A stretch of DNA of 64,000 nt from positions 310,001 through 374,000 of the forward strand of contig NZ_RQEY01000005.1 of assembly GCF_004770105.1 (NCBI RefSeq). The letters are read 5' to 3'. The translations under genes were made by a program, and so were the position numbers. Below the pieces are notes generated by a model. It worked only from the letters and a program-made list of their open reading frames with translations. It made no database searches and was not told where the DNA came from. Below are positions 46,144-57,384 of this stretch, piece by piece; position 1 is the first letter of the stretch; every line of letters starts with the position of its first letter. The DNA comes from Leptospira andrefontaineae (GTDB taxonomy: Bacteria > Spirochaetota > Leptospiria > Leptospirales > Leptospiraceae).

Positions 46144-47304
46144 ATGTCCCTTCAAGACTTCATCTTTACCTCGGAATCCGTATCGGAAGGACATCCGGAC
46201 AAGGTTTGCGACCAAATTTCCGACGCAATTCTGGACGCTTATTTAGCTCAGGATCCTAAATCCAGGGTAGCTTGCGAAACTTTAGTGACTACGAACCTAG
46301 TGGTAGTCGCCGGAGAAGTAACTAGCAAGGGAAAAATCGACGCGGTTGAGATCGCAAGAAATGTGATCAAGGATATCGGATACAACGACGTTTCCTTAGG
46401 TTTTGACGCTGAGTTCGCTGTAGTTTCTTCTCATATTCATGCCCAAAGTCCTGACATTTCTCAAGGTGTTACCGAGGGAGAAGGTCTTTTTAAAGAGCAG
46501 GGAGCAGGTGACCAAGGTTTGATGTTCGGGTTTGCTATCGACGAAACTCCTGAACTTATGCCTATGCCGATCTATTACTCTCACGAGTTGGTCAGACATT
46601 TGTCTGGATTACGTCATAACGGTAAATTGAAATGGTTACGTCCGGATGCAAAATCCCAAGTAACTGTAGAATATAAAAACGGAAAACCTACTCGTGTAGA
46701 TACCGTTGTAATTTCTACCCAACATTCTCCTGATGTTTCTCATAAACAAATTGAAGAATCCGTAATTGAAGAATGTATTAAGAAGGTTATCCCTGCGAAC
46801 TTCTTAAAAGACACGAAATATTTTATCAACCCGACAGGACAGTTCATCATCGGTGGACCACACGGAGATACTGGTCTTACGGGACGTAAGATCATTGTCG
46901 ATACATACGGTGGTTATGGAAGACATGGTGGTGGAGCATTCTCCGGAAAAGATCCATCCAAAGTGGACCGTTCCGCAGCATATATGGGTAGATATATCGC
47001 GAAAAACGTGGTAGCGGCAGGACTTGCTTCTCAGTGTGAGGTGCAGTTGGCATACGCGATCGGCGTGGCTGAGCCTGTTTCGGTTCACGTTGATACTTTC
47101 GGAACAGGTAAACTTTCCGAAGAAGAGATCGTAAAAAGAATTAAGGCAAACTTCCGACTGACTCCAAGAGGGATCACCGAGTCCTTACAATTATTGGAGA
47201 AAGGAAGAAAATACAGGGAAACCGCTGCTTACGGACATTTCGGAAGAAGTGGAGAAACATTTACCTGGGAAAGAACTGATAAAGCAGGAGCATTGAAAGG
47301 TTAA
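46144..47304 (+). CDS. metK: S-adenosylmethionine synthetase
   Basis: This 386-residue enzyme joins methionine and ATP to make S-adenosylmethionine. [17 protein letters not shown] at the start, [23 protein letters not shown] and [19 protein letters not shown] are the conserved boxes. I use ATG at 46144 because it gives the family's normal length and lies behind the promoter at 46058-46086; an in-frame TTG at 46033 would add 37 unlikely residues. The last base of the stop is the first base of the next gene, so translation is coupled. Confidence 0.97.
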   Translation: MSLQDFIFTSESVSEGHPDKVCDQISDAILDAYLAQDPKSRVACETLVTTNLVVVAGEVTSKGKIDAVEIARNVIKDIGYNDVSLGFDAEFAVVSSHIHAQSPDISQGVTEGEGLFKEQGAGDQGLMFGFAIDETPELMPMPIYYSHELVRHLSGLRHNGKLKWLRPDAKSQVTVEYKNGKPTRVDTVVISTQHSPDVSHKQIEESVIEECIKKVIPANFLKDTKYFINPTGQFIIGGPHGDTGLTGRKIIVDTYGGYGRHGGGAFSGKDPSKVDRSAAYMGRYIAKNVVAAGLASQCEVQLAYAIGVAEPVSVHVDTFGTGKLSEEEIVKRIKANFRLTPRGITESLQLLEKGRKYRETAAYGHFGRSGETFTWERTDKAGALKG

Positions 47305-48263
47305 TGGGAGCAGTATCCGCATCTAGCGCAGACCAAAAAGCAACCAGAGACGGTTATGGAGACGCATTGCACGAATTAGGTGCAAAACGTTCCGATATCG
47401 TAGTACTAGACGCGGATCTTTCCGGTTCTACTAAAACCAATAAATTCTCAAAAGCATTTCCTGATCGCTTTTTTAACGTAGGAGTTGCCGAGCAGAATTT
47501 AGTGGGACATGCAGCCGGACTTGCTCTTGCAGGTTACGTTCCATTTGCTTCTTCTTTCGCGATGTTCTTATCCGGAAGAGCTTGGGAAGTGGTGCGTAAT
47601 AGTATAGTTTATCCTTTCTTAAATGTAAAACTGGTAGCTTCTCACGGAGGAATTACAGTGGGTGAGGACGGAGCTTCTCACCAATGTATCGAAGATTTTG
47701 CCACTATGAGAGCCATTCCTGAAATGGTAGTGATCTGTCCTTCCGATTATAACGAAACTAAACAGATCATTCATGCAATTGCAGATTATAAAGGACCGGT
47801 TTATGTAAGAGTTGGCCGTCCTAATCTTCCTTTGATCGAAAGAGAAAATTATAAATTCGAGATCGGAAAAGCGGAAGTGATGAGAGAAGGTAAAGACGTT
47901 CTTATCATCGCAAACGGAGTTCTGGTAAACGAAGCAATGATAGCTGTAAAAGAACTCGAAGCGGAAGGTATCCAGGCTACTCTTTTGAACATGGCTACTA
48001 TCAAACCGATCGATAAAGATGCTATATTAAAATATGCTAAACTTTGCGGTGCAGTTGTCACTTGCGAAGAGCATAATGTGATCGGTGGATTAGGTTCTGC
48101 AGTTAGCGAATTTTTATCTGAAGAACACCCAGTGAGAGTTTTGAAACTCGGAATGAAGGATAGTTTCGGTAAATCCGGTACTTGGTCCGGACTTTTGGAT
48201 TATTTCGGGCTCAGATCTAAAAACATAGTGGAACTTGCAAAAAAAGCAGTCCAATCCAAATAA
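47304..48263 (+). CDS. Transketolase C-terminal subunit
   Basis: A 319-residue protein equal to the C-terminal half of transketolase or DXP-synthase-like enzymes: the pyrimidine-binding domain ([35 protein letters not shown] with the catalytic Glu, [16 protein letters not shown]) and the C-terminal domain ([18 protein letters not shown]). The N-terminal half that binds the diphosphate of ThDP is not in this window, so it must lie elsewhere or the protein has another role. Its start overlaps the metK stop (TAATG). Confidence 0.9.
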   Translation: MGAVSASSADQKATRDGYGDALHELGAKRSDIVVLDADLSGSTKTNKFSKAFPDRFFNVGVAEQNLVGHAAGLALAGYVPFASSFAMFLSGRAWEVVRNSIVYPFLNVKLVASHGGITVGEDGASHQCIEDFATMRAIPEMVVICPSDYNETKQIIHAIADYKGPVYVRVGRPNLPLIERENYKFEIGKAEVMREGKDVLIIANGVLVNEAMIAVKELEAEGIQATLLNMATIKPIDKDAILKYAKLCGAVVTCEEHNVIGGLGSAVSEFLSEEHPVRVLKLGMKDSFGKSGTWSGLLDYFGLRSKNIVELAKKAVQSK

Positions 48264-48269
48264 CAAACA

Positions 48270-48298
48270 ACCCGGTATTTTGCCGGGTATAAGTTTTT
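48270..48298 (+). terminator. Probable terminator after transketolase gene
   Basis: ACCCGG and CCGGGT pair around a 7-nt loop, followed after a few bases by TTTTT. It lies between the transketolase half and clpS and would end the metK unit. Confidence 0.6.
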
Positions 48299-48304
48299 CG
48301 TGCC

Positions 48305-48619
48305 ATGCCTAACTCTCCCTCAATAGAAGAAACCACCACAGAAGATCCGGTGCAAATCGGAGGACCTTGGAGAGTGGTTTTATGGGATGATAATGAACAT
48401 ACTTACGAATATGTGATTATGATGCTTATGGATGTTTGCAAGATGACTCCGGAGCAAGCGTTTAGTCATGCTGTAGAAGTAGATGCTCAGAAAAAGACAG
48501 TAGTGTTTGCAGGCGAATTAGAACACGCAGAACATATCCAGGATCTAATTTTAAATTACGGACCGGACCCACTTTTGCCTGCCTCCAAAGGTTCGATGAG
48601 CGCAACGCTCGAAGGTTAA
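48305..48619 (+). CDS. clpS: ATP-dependent Clp protease adaptor ClpS
   Basis: A 104-residue adaptor that brings N-degron proteins to ClpAP. WRVVLWDDNEHTYEYVIMML contains the DDxxTY motif that binds the N-terminal residue, and HAVEVDAQKKTVVF with its His follows. The fold is complete, with an unstructured N-terminus. clpA is not adjacent, unlike in many bacteria. Confidence 0.93.
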   Translation: MPNSPSIEETTTEDPVQIGGPWRVVLWDDNEHTYEYVIMMLMDVCKMTPEQAFSHAVEVDAQKKTVVFAGELEHAEHIQDLILNYGPDPLLPASKGSMSATLEG

Positions 48620-48633
48620 TTTTTTAGCTGCGG

Positions 48634-48876
48634 TTTTCACGCGAAGCCGCCAAGAGCGCGAAGTTTAGGATCTGCGAGATTTATTGGTTTTATTTTTATA
48701 CCTTCTTTTCTTCGCGTGCTAACTCCTCCGTGTCCTCTGTGTGCTCCGTGCGAAATAAAAAAGCCCAGGGAAGACCCCGGGCTTTAACGTGGAGCAGAAG
48801 TTCTTTATAAAAACCTCTGCGGCTTTGCGCCTCTGTGTGAAAAAAACTTAGTGTCTCTGCGAAACTCTGAGTCTCT
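48634..48876. repeat. Dispersed intergenic repeat, copy 7 (three blocks) with terminator-like hairpin
   Basis: Three blocks lie between clpS and the MaoC gene: TTTTCACGCGAAGCCGCCAAG (48635-48655), TTCGCGTGCTAACTCC with TCCGTGTCCTCTGTGTGCTC and CGTGCGAAA (48711-48755), and ACCTCTGCGGCTTTGCGCCT with CTGTGTGAAAAA and GTGTCTCTGCGAAACTC (48814-48868). Both sub-types of the repeat family are present side by side. Confidence 0.7.
48756..48786. terminator. Intrinsic terminator between repeat blocks
   Basis: AAAAAAGCCCAGGG and CCCCGGGCTTT pair around AAGA. A-rich before and T-ending after, it can serve on the minus strand for the MaoC gene, and weakly on the plus strand for clpS. Confidence 0.7.
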
Positions 48877-50129
48877 TATTTTTTCTTGATTAAGATCTTT
48901 CTTTCGATCTCGAAAATTTTCTCAGGAAGTTTTTCCTTACCATGTTTTTTCTTATCGTTTTCTTTTAAGAATAGATCCGCTCCGAATTTTTCGAAGGCAT
49001 CGTTTGCCTTGATGTTTTTCAGACCGATGAACTGAAGATGGACTTCTCCCGCAGGGATTCCGAACTCTGTTCCTCTATCTTTTACGGAAAGAACTCTTGT
49101 GATAGCGGTTACAGTGTCTCCGCTGAAAGAAGGTTGAGTATGATATCCTTCCGTGAATCCAAGATCCCAGATAACATTCTCAGTCACATCTCTGGAAGAA
49201 AGTCCGCATAACCATGCGAATACGAGTCCTCCGTAAACGACCGGTTCTCCACCCATAGGTCCGGAAATTCCGGAAGAGTAAAGTTTATCGTAATGAAGCG
49301 GGTGAGTGTTCCCAACCCTGTAAGTCCAAGGGAAATGTTCGTCAGTGATTGTTCTTCCATTTTGGTGGATATAGATCTGACCAGCTGCGAAATTTTCGAA
49401 ATAAGTATCTGTCCAAGTAGCAGTCTCAAAACCTTTCGGGAATTTTAACTCAGGAAGTTCGATCACTGGGCTATCAGTCTCAGGGAAAAAAGCATCCTTG
49501 ATCACCGGTTTTGGAGTTCCTTTCGGCTTTCCATTAGAGTGATAGATCATGATCTTTCTTTCGTATTGAAGAACTAATTCCTTGTTCTGGTTCAAACAGA
49601 TCGTACGAACATGAACGATCCCCGGTTTATCCGCGCCCTTATCATCTATTTTGATAATTTTGGTTTTAGCCGAAAGTGTATCTCCCGGATACACCGGTTT
49701 TAGGAATTGAACATCATAATATCCGAGATTCGCTAATGCTTTTTCTGAATCGTTTTGAACTCCTAAAGAAAGTGCCACGTTGAACACCATCAAAGGAGAA
49801 ACTAATAGATCCTTAAATCCGTGAGCTTGTGCATAAGGAGCGGAAAGATAAAGTGGATTTGCTTCCATAAAAGTGGTAGCAAACTCTTGTGCAAAAGAAC
49901 GATCGATTGTCAGTTCTCTTGGGTGTTCGAAAATTGCACCTTCTGTAAATTCTTCCAGATATCTACCGTAAATGCCCCGTTTTACGGTTCCGGTTTCCAC
50001 CGGAGTTTTGGGACCTAGTTCCGCGAAGGGGGAAGTAGGGATTTTAGCCATAGTGAGAACTCCTGCTTCGTTTTTAGTTTCTTCCAGGATTTTGAGATCC
50101 TCCGGTCGGAAAAGGCTTTTTCCTATCAA
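48876..50129 (-). CDS. MaoC-like double hot-dog dehydratase
   Basis: A 417-residue protein with two hot-dog folds. The first (about 55-190) includes [18 protein letters not shown] and [15 protein letters not shown]; the second (about 235-385) includes [28 protein letters not shown] and the MaoC-type [13 protein letters not shown]. The D/N-x-x-P-x-H pattern fits an enoyl-CoA or mesaconyl-CoA-type hydratase. The exact substrate is unknown. The start TTG at 50129 overlaps the upstream stop as TTGA; ATG at residue 26 (MAKIPTS) is an alternative. Confidence 0.82.
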   Translation of the reverse strand: MIGKSLFRPEDLKILEETKNEAGVLTMAKIPTSPFAELGPKTPVETGTVKRGIYGRYLEEFTEGAIFEHPRELTIDRSFAQEFATTFMEANPLYLSAPYAQAHGFKDLLVSPLMVFNVALSLGVQNDSEKALANLGYYDVQFLKPVYPGDTLSAKTKIIKIDDKGADKPGIVHVRTICLNQNKELVLQYERKIMIYHSNGKPKGTPKPVIKDAFFPETDSPVIELPELKFPKGFETATWTDTYFENFAAGQIYIHQNGRTITDEHFPWTYRVGNTHPLHYDKLYSSGISGPMGGEPVVYGGLVFAWLCGLSSRDVTENVIWDLGFTEGYHTQPSFSGDTVTAITRVLSVKDRGTEFGIPAGEVHLQFIGLKNIKANDAFEKFGADLFLKENDKKKHGKEKLPEKIFEIERKILIKKK

Positions 50130-50725
50130 TAAGTCCCGAAATACCCGTCCAGTTGGCTTCTCGAACCGAAACGAAATTCGGAAATTTGGATCTCTTGTTT
50201 AGAAAGTTCAGGATTATTGTCCTTCTCTCCAAACATATGATTCCAAGTATTCACATAAAGAATAGGGAGTGAGTTCCGATTTTCCAAAAGAGAAGAGGAA
50301 AGTATCCTGTCCTTATGAACGACCGGGTCCTCTTGGAAAATTTGATCCCCAGAGTAAACATTCTTCAGATCCAATTGGAATGTTTTGCCATCAGGTTCCA
50401 GTCGGACTAAAAAGGATTCAATGTCGTAGTTCCTACCATAACGGATCCTTCTGTAGATCCTATAGAAAAAATCCTTCCAGGTACTTGGATGTATCTCATC
50501 TCGAAACACAAGACTGATCTCCCATTCAAATCCGATTGGTGTAATATTCGCCTTACAATAGATCCCTACCAGATCGTTTCCAGTTTGCACATCTATCTCT
50601 GGTTGGGATAAAACGAATAGATCCGACTTAGGACAGATACCTTCCGTGGTTGGGAATACAGGCAACGGAGGACTCGTGCAGCCCAAATAAAGAAAGAATA
50701 GTGGGATGAGAAGATAAGATTTCAT
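50126..50725 (-). CDS. Small lipoprotein of unknown function
   Basis: A 199-residue protein with a lipoprotein signal: [16 protein letters not shown], with C16 as the lipid site. The mature part is hydrophilic, with two other Cys in GICPKS and VGIYCKAN that could form a disulfide, and no known domain. It is probably in the outer or inner membrane facing the periplasm. The MaoC gene overlaps its stop, but a shared function is not evident. Confidence 0.75.
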   Translation of the reverse strand: MKSYLLIPLFFLYLGCTSPPLPVFPTTEGICPKSDLFVLSQPEIDVQTGNDLVGIYCKANITPIGFEWEISLVFRDEIHPSTWKDFFYRIYRRIRYGRNYDIESFLVRLEPDGKTFQLDLKNVYSGDQIFQEDPVVHKDRILSSSLLENRNSLPILYVNTWNHMFGEKDNNPELSKQEIQISEFRFGSRSQLDGYFGTY

Positions 50726-50818
50726 AGGGCCGGAATGGGGGAATTCGAATCAGTTTTTCAATCTTGTCAAGATGGAAAATAGGTGCTTTTCCATTCGGGA
50801 AGGGAAAGTCTGGAATCG

Positions 50819-52783
50819 ATGAGTTCAACAGTTCTATTCAGAGAATTTCCCCAAATTGCACTTTCTGCCCAAAAGGAGAAGGTGAGAGAAAAGATCCAAA
50901 ACACTAAAAAGGTTTTGGAAGAGGTTTTACAGAAGAAGGATGTAAATTACGAGTCTATAATACGACCTCTGAACGATTCTATGGAGGATTTACAGGAAGA
51001 GTTCACTGTACTTTCCCACCTAAATAGTGTTAAGAATAGTGAAGAAACCCAAGAGCATTATACCGAGATCCTGCCTGAGATCACTGAATTTTATACTGAA
51101 CTAGGACAGAACGAAGAATTATTCAAATTATACTCTCAAATTTATGAGGAAGAAAAATCTAATTTAGACAGGCCTAAGAACAAGGTCTTAGAAGACGCAA
51201 TCCTTCAGTTCAAACTTGGTGGAGTAGGTCTTCCGAAAGATAAAAAAAATCGTCTCCAGGAAATCCAACTGAAACTTTCCGATCTTTCCAACCAATTCTC
51301 CCAAAATCTTTTAGATTCTACAAATTCTTTCGAAATGAAGATCGAATCAGAAGAAGATGTAAAAGAGATCCCGGAATCAGACAAGGCATTATACAAAAAC
51401 GAAGATGGGACTTACACGTTTACTCTTCAATTCCCAAGTTATAATTGTTATATGACTTACGGAAACAATCGTTCTAAAAGAGAAGAATTATATAAAGCGT
51501 ATGTAACTCGCGCACCAGGAAATGGAAAAATTTTAGAAGAGATTTTAGCATTGAGAGATGAATCCGCTAAATTACTCGGATATAAAAATTATGCAGAATC
51601 TTCTCTTGCGACTAAGGTTGCTGATTCTCCAGAACAGGTATTGGATTTCCTAGAAAAAATTGGGAAATTAGCTAAGCCGGTTGCGGAGAAGGAAATTGGC
51701 GAACTCAAAAAATTTGCTGCTTCCTTAGGAATCCCTGACTTCCAAGCATTTGACAGTGCTTACGTTTCGGAAAAATTAAAGAAGAAGGATTATGATTTTG
51801 ATGAAGAGCTTACACGTCCTTATTTCGAGAAGAATACCGTAGTAAAAGGGACCTTCTCATTTTTGGAAAAACTTTTAGGATTAAAATTCGAAAAGACGAA
51901 TGCTCCGATCTGGGATCCCAAAACAGAAGTTTATCATGTAAAGAACGGCTCCGAAATTATTGCAAGACTCTACTTAGATCTGGAAGCTAGGAAAGACAAA
52001 CAGGGCGGAGCCTGGATGAATCATTGGGAGACTAGAAATAGGCTTTCTGGTAAGATGATCCTGCCTTCTGCATTCGTGGTCTGTAATTTTCCACCTTCTA
52101 AGGATTCTGCTCCTTCTCTTTTAAATCACTCGGATGTAGTCACATTTTTTCATGAAATGGGGCATGCACTCCATCACCTTTGTGCAAAAATAGAAGAACC
52201 TCCTGTGAGCGGTATCAATGGAGTAGAATGGGACGCAGTGGAATTCCCTTCTCAATTTTTGGAAAATTTTGCCTACGAGCCTGAGGTCCTAGACTTCTTC
52301 GCATTTCATTATGAAACAGGAAAAGCAATTCCTAAGGAACTTGCGCAAAAATTAAAGGATACTAAAAACTTTTTGGCTGCAATGGGAGTGGTGAGGCAGC
52401 TAGAATTCGGAATTTTTGATATAAGGATCCACCTCCAAAAATATTCGGAAACCGAAGTGCAAAATATTCTGGATACGGTTCGAAAGGAAGTGAGCGTTCT
52501 TTTCCCGCCTGGGTATAACAAGTTCCAGAACGGATTCGGGCATATTTTCTCTGGAGGATACGCTGCCGGTTATTATAGTTATAAATGGGCTGAACTTTTA
52601 GCGGCAGATGCATTTTTCGCGTTTAGATCCAAGGGAATTTTTGACGAGGATCTGGCAGTAAAATACAGAACTGAGGTTTTAGAAAAAGGAGGCTCTGAAA
52701 ACGCAATGGTGCTCTTCAAACGTTTTTTAGGAAGAGATCCTGAGCCTGATGCTCTATTAAAACTCTATGATTTAGTTGCCTAG
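50819..52783 (+). CDS. M3-family oligopeptidase (oligopeptidase A type)
   Basis: A 654-residue zinc metallopeptidase that breaks down short peptides in the cytoplasm. The zinc site is [12 protein letters not shown], and the downstream Glu ligand lies in [33 protein letters not shown] near the C-terminus is a typical substrate-binding segment of oligopeptidase A and Dcp. I use ATG at 50819; a GTG at 50783 would add 12 residues without a better ribosome site. Confidence 0.93.
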   Translation: MSSTVLFREFPQIALSAQKEKVREKIQNTKKVLEEVLQKKDVNYESIIRPLNDSMEDLQEEFTVLSHLNSVKNSEETQEHYTEILPEITEFYTELGQNEELFKLYSQIYEEEKSNLDRPKNKVLEDAILQFKLGGVGLPKDKKNRLQEIQLKLSDLSNQFSQNLLDSTNSFEMKIESEEDVKEIPESDKALYKNEDGTYTFTLQFPSYNCYMTYGNNRSKREELYKAYVTRAPGNGKILEEILALRDESAKLLGYKNYAESSLATKVADSPEQVLDFLEKIGKLAKPVAEKEIGELKKFAASLGIPDFQAFDSAYVSEKLKKKDYDFDEELTRPYFEKNTVVKGTFSFLEKLLGLKFEKTNAPIWDPKTEVYHVKNGSEIIARLYLDLEARKDKQGGAWMNHWETRNRLSGKMILPSAFVVCNFPPSKDSAPSLLNHSDVVTFFHEMGHALHHLCAKIEEPPVSGINGVEWDAVEFPSQFLENFAYEPEVLDFFAFHYETGKAIPKELAQKLKDTKNFLAAMGVVRQLEFGIFDIRIHLQKYSETEVQNILDTVRKEVSVLFPPGYNKFQNGFGHIFSGGYAAGYYSYKWAELLAADAFFAFRSKGIFDEDLAVKYRTEVLEKGGSENAMVLFKRFLGRDPEPDALLKLYDLVA

Positions 52784-52788
52784 CGAAA

Positions 52789-53025
52789 CTAAGAAAGTTT
52801 TTTGCGGAAGCTTTGGAGTAATTGTTCCGTGCCCGAAAGTAGTAACTCTACCTGGTCGGAATCAATATTATAGACCACATTCGTCTTTAAAGAATCTTTA
52901 AAGGCGTTTGCGTCTATAGTTTTCTGATCGTAACTATCCTTTAAAAAATTGTACCATCCGGCTAGGATCACTTTTAAGTGAGGAAGTTCTTTGATAGGGA
53001 CCGAAATGACTTTCTCTGCTTCCAT
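52789..53025 (-). CDS. Small hypothetical protein
   Basis: A 78-residue frame convergent with the peptidase gene, ending 5 nt after its stop. It appears mostly helical, with KELPHLKVILAGWYNFLKDS and no signal peptide or known motif. The compact fit between neighbours supports it as real, but function cannot be given. Confidence 0.55.
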   Translation of the reverse strand: MEAEKVISVPIKELPHLKVILAGWYNFLKDSYDQKTIDANAFKDSLKTNVVYNIDSDQVELLLSGTEQLLQSFRKKLS

Positions 53026-53144
53026 AAAGACACCAGCAGGTTAATTTGCGAACCGAACCAGTCAACCAGATTTTTTGCAACTAGGTTTGATCCGAATTTT
53101 TCTCATAGAAAAACGCAGCGCACAAAATCTAGTTTAGATCAGCT

Positions 53145-53798
53145 CTATTTGCGGAGTCTTTTTAAAGCCTTCATAACGACTGACTTCGGTTTATCGACTT
53201 TCGCTGCGTTCGGATTTTGCATCATCATATCCAGATATGCTTGTAATCCTGGAATTTCGAAAAGTGGATTTGGAGAGATCCAATCCGCGATATGATCGTT
53301 TATGATCTGAAAGGTGGCAAACGCAGAACAATCGGCCGCAGTGAATTCTTTTCCTGCGATATATGGAGAAAATTTCACCATTCTGGAAAGAGCTCTCGCT
53401 CCTTTTTGGATGGAGAGTTTTGTAAGCTCCACGGTTTCAGGTGAGATCGTTTTTCCTTCTACGATCGATTCGTATAATCTACGCGCAGGAATATCTATAT
53501 AATTTTCTATGAAGGATATAATCGTTCTAACTTGAGCTGCTTCGAATGGATCTGCTGGGATCAAACGTTTTGTATCGGGATAAGCGTCTTCTAAAAATTC
53601 TAGAATTGCTTGGGACTCAACCAAGTACTTCCCATCCACTTCCAGGTAAGGAATTTTTCCCATCGGACTTTTTTGTAGGAACTCCTCGTCCTGGGAGAAT
53701 GGGGTGCGAATTTCTTCGAACTCCAAACCTTTTTCTAAAAGTGCCAATTTGACCTTATTTGTATAATTGCTGATCGGATAACCGTGTAGTTTTATCAT
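53145..53798 (-). CDS. Glutathione S-transferase family protein
   Basis: A 217-residue protein with the thioredoxin-like N-domain (YPISNYTNKVKLALLEKG, MGKIPYLEVDGKYLVESQAI with the SNAIL-type ESQ motif for glutathione) and the helical C-domain (YIAGKEFTAADCSAF, the usual N-capping Asp box). It likely conjugates or reduces small molecules, or serves in stress defence. It stands alone. Confidence 0.9.
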   Translation of the reverse strand: MIKLHGYPISNYTNKVKLALLEKGLEFEEIRTPFSQDEEFLQKSPMGKIPYLEVDGKYLVESQAILEFLEDAYPDTKRLIPADPFEAAQVRTIISFIENYIDIPARRLYESIVEGKTISPETVELTKLSIQKGARALSRMVKFSPYIAGKEFTAADCSAFATFQIINDHIADWISPNPLFEIPGLQAYLDMMMQNPNAAKVDKPKSVVMKALKRLRK

Positions 53799-53975
53799 AA
53801 GAGCCTAGGATCATTCAATCGGAAGCGGGATGGTAAAGTCTTTTTCAAGTATTAGATAAGAAAGAAAGGGAACTTGTACGAATTTTCAATTTCTACTTTC
53901 CTGAAAGGAAATCTAAATCTAAAATTGGCTGCGAAAAAAGCGATTATACTCTTTCGAAAAGGAATCTTATCAAGC

Positions 53976-54758
53976 ATGAAAAAAACAGCATTAATTACCG
54001 GAGCAAGCGTAGGCATCGGTTACGAAATTTCAAAATTGGCCGCAAAAGATGGTTACGATCTGATACTCGTAGCAAGAAATCTGAAAACATTAAACTCAGT
54101 AAAAAAGGAAATGGAAAGTTTAGGAGCGAATGTAGAAGTCCTTTCTGCAGATCTATCCGATCCAAAAACTCCTAAAAAAATTTACGACTTTGCAAAGAAG
54201 AAAAAAGCGATCGTGGATCTTCTCGTGAATAATGCGGGCTTTGGAACAAACGGAAAATTCCATTCTTTAGATCTGAAAGAAGAATTGGATCTTATCCAAG
54301 TCAATGTAACTTCACTTGTAGAATTAACTCATTTATTCTTGAAGGATATGAGAGAGAGACATTCTGGAAAAATTTTAAATGTGGCTTCGACCGCCGCTTT
54401 CCAACCGGGTCCAATGATGACGAACTATTATGCTTCCAAGGCCTATGTTTTATTCTTCTCCGAAGGTCTTGCAGAAGAAGTTCGTAAAGACGGTGTAAAT
54501 GTTACCTGTCTTTGCCCTGGGCCGACTAAAACGGAATTTTTCAAAAGAGCGGAAATGGATAAGTCTGCGATCTTGAATAGTGGTCTTGTTCCTAAGGCAG
54601 ATGCGGCTTACGTTGCAAAAGTAGGCTACCAAGGAGTGAAAGCAGGTAAGGCTGTAGTGATCTCAGGGGTGGCAAATAAAGTAATGGCACAATCCGTTAG
54701 GATCTCTCCTAGGTTTTTGGTCCGTAAATTGGCAAAATTTCTAAATACAGTAAACTAG
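53976..54758 (+). CDS. Short-chain dehydrogenase/reductase (YqjQ/DltE-like)
   Basis: A 260-residue [21 protein letters not shown] is the cofactor loop, [11 protein letters not shown] the NNAG motif, [14 protein letters not shown] holds the catalytic Ser and [11 protein letters not shown] the Yxxx[11 protein letters not shown] is the conserved stretch after it. I start at ATG 53976, since an upstream in-frame codon at 53874 would add 34 residues before the Rossmann fold. It is followed at about 10 nt by the hydroxylase gene, so the two are likely co-transcribed. Confidence 0.9.
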   Translation: MKKTALITGASVGIGYEISKLAAKDGYDLILVARNLKTLNSVKKEMESLGANVEVLSADLSDPKTPKKIYDFAKKKKAIVDLLVNNAGFGTNGKFHSLDLKEELDLIQVNVTSLVELTHLFLKDMRERHSGKILNVASTAAFQPGPMMTNYYASKAYVLFFSEGLAEEVRKDGVNVTCLCPGPTKTEFFKRAEMDKSAILNSGLVPKADAAYVAKVGYQGVKAGKAVVISGVANKVMAQSVRISPRFLVRKLAKFLNTVN

Positions 54759-54767
54759 AACATAAGA

Positions 54768-55961
54768 GTGTGGGATATGCAAGAAACGATTTTGGACAAG
54801 GCGGTTCCTTTTTTTCTAGGACTTGCCTTAATAGAATTTATATGGGGAAGAAGGAAATCAGTTTATAGATGGAATGATTCTGTTTCCGATCTGGCAACCG
54901 GGATTTTATACTCTTTTACCGGAGTTATAATTACCTTAGGAGCCATTCTTCTATATGATAAAATTAGAATATATTATTCTGTCCAAAGTCTTTTTCATTT
55001 GGGGGAATTTCCGTCTTCTTCTCCTTTGCTGAAAACCGCTGAGGGTTGGCAATTTAACCTAGAATCTTTTCTTGCATGGACATTTGTCCTGCTTGCTGTG
55101 GATTTTATTTATTATTGGTTCCATAGAGCCACTCATGAGATCCACTTTTTATGGGCCTGTCATGTAACCCATCATTCCAGCGAGGAATTTAATCTAACTG
55201 TTGCGCTTAGACAATCCATGTTCCAAAGGATTTTCGAATATACTTTTAATCTACCTTTGGCTCTTCTCGGCATTCCTTGGTGGATGTTCTTTATTTGCCA
55301 TGGGATATTGAAGATCTACCAATTCTGGGTCCATACTAGATTGATCGGAAAATTAGGCTGGATGGAAAAAGTGCTTCTGACCCCTTCTCATCATCGGGTC
55401 CATCATGGAAGAGATCCCGAATATTTGGATAAGAATCATGGAGGTATACTAATTCTTTGGGATCGTTGGTTTGGAACATACGCGGAAGAGAAGAAGGAGC
55501 CGATCTACGGACTGACGGAACCTCTTCCTACATTCAATCCTATCTGGGCAAATTTGCATGTATATATTTCCCTTTGGAATTTAGTGAAGGCCACCCCTAG
55601 TTGGAAAGATAAACTTCTTCTACTTATCAAAAAACCGGACTGGAGACCCGAGTCATTAGGGGGAGAGAAGAAGGTCCCTGAAATAAACAGGTCTACTTAT
55701 ACAAAATTCGACCCGACCATTTCTAATTCTAGAAAAGTATATGGAGTATTGCAGTTTATGGTCCTTGCCGGGCTTTCTGTGTATCTATTGAAACTTATAA
55801 AATTAGGAAAGATGTCGCTACTTTTGTATTCGGGCTTTGGTGTCTGGTTCTTCTTTGCATTTTTAAGTTTAGGTCTTGTTTGGAATGGAAGAACTAAGAT
55901 GGAAAAATGGGAAGTCCTGAAGTTTGTATTATTAGGCGCCCTAGTTTGGAATCTAAAATAA
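54768..55961 (+). CDS. Fatty acid hydroxylase / sterol desaturase family protein
   Basis: A 397-residue integral membrane protein with several transmembrane helices. The di-iron histidine boxes are WFHRATHEIHFLW, HVTHHSSEEFN and HHRVHHGRDPEYLDKNHGG, as in the fatty acid hydroxylase superfamily. The C-terminus adds three more hydrophobic segments (about 320-395). It may hydroxylate a membrane lipid. GTG at 54768 or ATG at 54777 can be the start. It follows the SDR gene closely, suggesting a joint lipid pathway. Confidence 0.9.
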   Translation: MWDMQETILDKAVPFFLGLALIEFIWGRRKSVYRWNDSVSDLATGILYSFTGVIITLGAILLYDKIRIYYSVQSLFHLGEFPSSSPLLKTAEGWQFNLESFLAWTFVLLAVDFIYYWFHRATHEIHFLWACHVTHHSSEEFNLTVALRQSMFQRIFEYTFNLPLALLGIPWWMFFICHGILKIYQFWVHTRLIGKLGWMEKVLLTPSHHRVHHGRDPEYLDKNHGGILILWDRWFGTYAEEKKEPIYGLTEPLPTFNPIWANLHVYISLWNLVKATPSWKDKLLLLIKKPDWRPESLGGEKKVPEINRSTYTKFDPTISNSRKVYGVLQFMVLAGLSVYLLKLIKLGKMSLLLYSGFGVWFFFAFLSLGLVWNGRTKMEKWEVLKFVLLGALVWNLK

Positions 55962-56114
55962 TATCCTAGAACTTTCTCTTTAGTTCGTGTAACAAACAAT
56001 CCATATTCTCGCGAGCGAAGTGAAAAGCTTCGCTTGATCATTCTATACCTTCTTCTAAAGATTGCCTAGGAATCAAAATCCGAATTTGAAAAAGAATATC
56101 ATTGGGAGGCAAGC

Positions 56115-57296
56115 TTGAATTCACCGCTTCAATTCGAATTACCAGAGGAATTACAACAACTCAGAGAACTGGTCAGGGACGTAGTCAGAAAAGAAGTCGT
56201 TCCGAACAGAATGCATTACGACGAAAATAACGAGTATCCGAAAGCTATTTTACAAAAATTTAAAGAAGCAGGATTATACCAGGCATTGTTCGACGAAGAA
56301 CATGGTGGACTAGGTTACGGAATGATGGGAGGGATCGTTCTCGCAGAAGAAGTTTCCTGGGGATGTTTGGGAGTAAACACTGCATTCACTTCTACAAAAC
56401 TAGGCGCTCTTCCGATAGATGTGGGAGGGACCAAGGCTCAAAAAGATAAATGGCTTCCTCTTCTTGCTTCTGGAGAAAAAACCGCAGCATTCGGTCTATC
56501 AGAACCGGGAGCAGGTTCGGATGTTCCTGCAATGGCGACTACTGCAGTGAAAAAAGGGGACCGTTATGTTTTGAACGGAACCAAACAATGGATCAGCAGT
56601 GCTGGCCAGGCTGATATTTATACTGTGTTTGCTATGACTGATAAAGACAGAGGCCCAAGAGGGATTTCTTGTTTTATTATAGAGAAAGGCACCAAAGGAT
56701 TTTCTTTCGGAAAGAAGGAAGACAAGTTAGGGATCAGATGTTCTGAAACAAGACAGCTTATCATGGAAGACTGCGAAATCCCTGAGGAAAATCTTTTGGG
56801 TGGAAAAGAAAATATGGGATTCTTACACGCGTTCAAGACCCTTATACTTTCTAGACCGGCAGTTGCGGCCGGAGCAGTTGGTTTAATGCAAGGTGCATTT
56901 GATGCCGCGATTGAATATGCAAGAGAAAGAGAGCAGTTTGGAACTACAATCGCTTCTTTCCAAGCAATCCAACATATGCTTGCGGATATGGCTATTAAGA
57001 TAGAAGGTTCTAGACTTCTTACTTATAAGGCTGGAGTTTACGCAGAAACTTTCCATAAAGACGCTGCGAAATTTTCCGCAATGGCAAAATGTTATGCATC
57101 CGATTCTTCTGTCCAAGTTGCATCCGATGCGGTGCAAATTTTCGGCGGATACGGATACACCAAAGAATACCCTGTGGAAAAATTTTACAGGGACGCTAAA
57201 ATCCTGCAGATCTATGAAGGCACAAGCCAGATCCAGAGGAACGAAATTGCCGCAGGACTGATAAAAGATGCGGCGTCCAAAAACAAAAAAGGCTAA
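56115..57296 (+). CDS. Acyl-CoA dehydrogenase
   Basis: A 393-residue flavoenzyme of standard length. [17 protein letters not shown] is the FAD/substrate loop, [11 protein letters not shown] follows, and [20 protein letters not shown] with [13 protein letters not shown] form the C-terminal signature. The catalytic Glu lies in the YEGTSQ segment. TTG at 56115 is the start, after TGGGAGGCAAGC. It catalyses the first step of beta-oxidation or branched-chain acyl breakdown. Confidence 0.95.
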   Translation: MNSPLQFELPEELQQLRELVRDVVRKEVVPNRMHYDENNEYPKAILQKFKEAGLYQALFDEEHGGLGYGMMGGIVLAEEVSWGCLGVNTAFTSTKLGALPIDVGGTKAQKDKWLPLLASGEKTAAFGLSEPGAGSDVPAMATTAVKKGDRYVLNGTKQWISSAGQADIYTVFAMTDKDRGPRGISCFIIEKGTKGFSFGKKEDKLGIRCSETRQLIMEDCEIPEENLLGGKENMGFLHAFKTLILSRPAVAAGAVGLMQGAFDAAIEYAREREQFGTTIASFQAIQHMLADMAIKIEGSRLLTYKAGVYAETFHKDAAKFSAMAKCYASDSSVQVASDAVQIFGGYGYTKEYPVEKFYRDAKILQIYEGTSQIQRNEIAAGLIKDAASKNKKG

Positions 57297-57384
57297 AATC
57301 CTCTTTTAGTCTCCGAGGGGAGAATTTTGACTTGCTTGCCGATCCGCCAGAAGTCAAACTTTTCCCTCCGGTTTTTTAGAAAGA

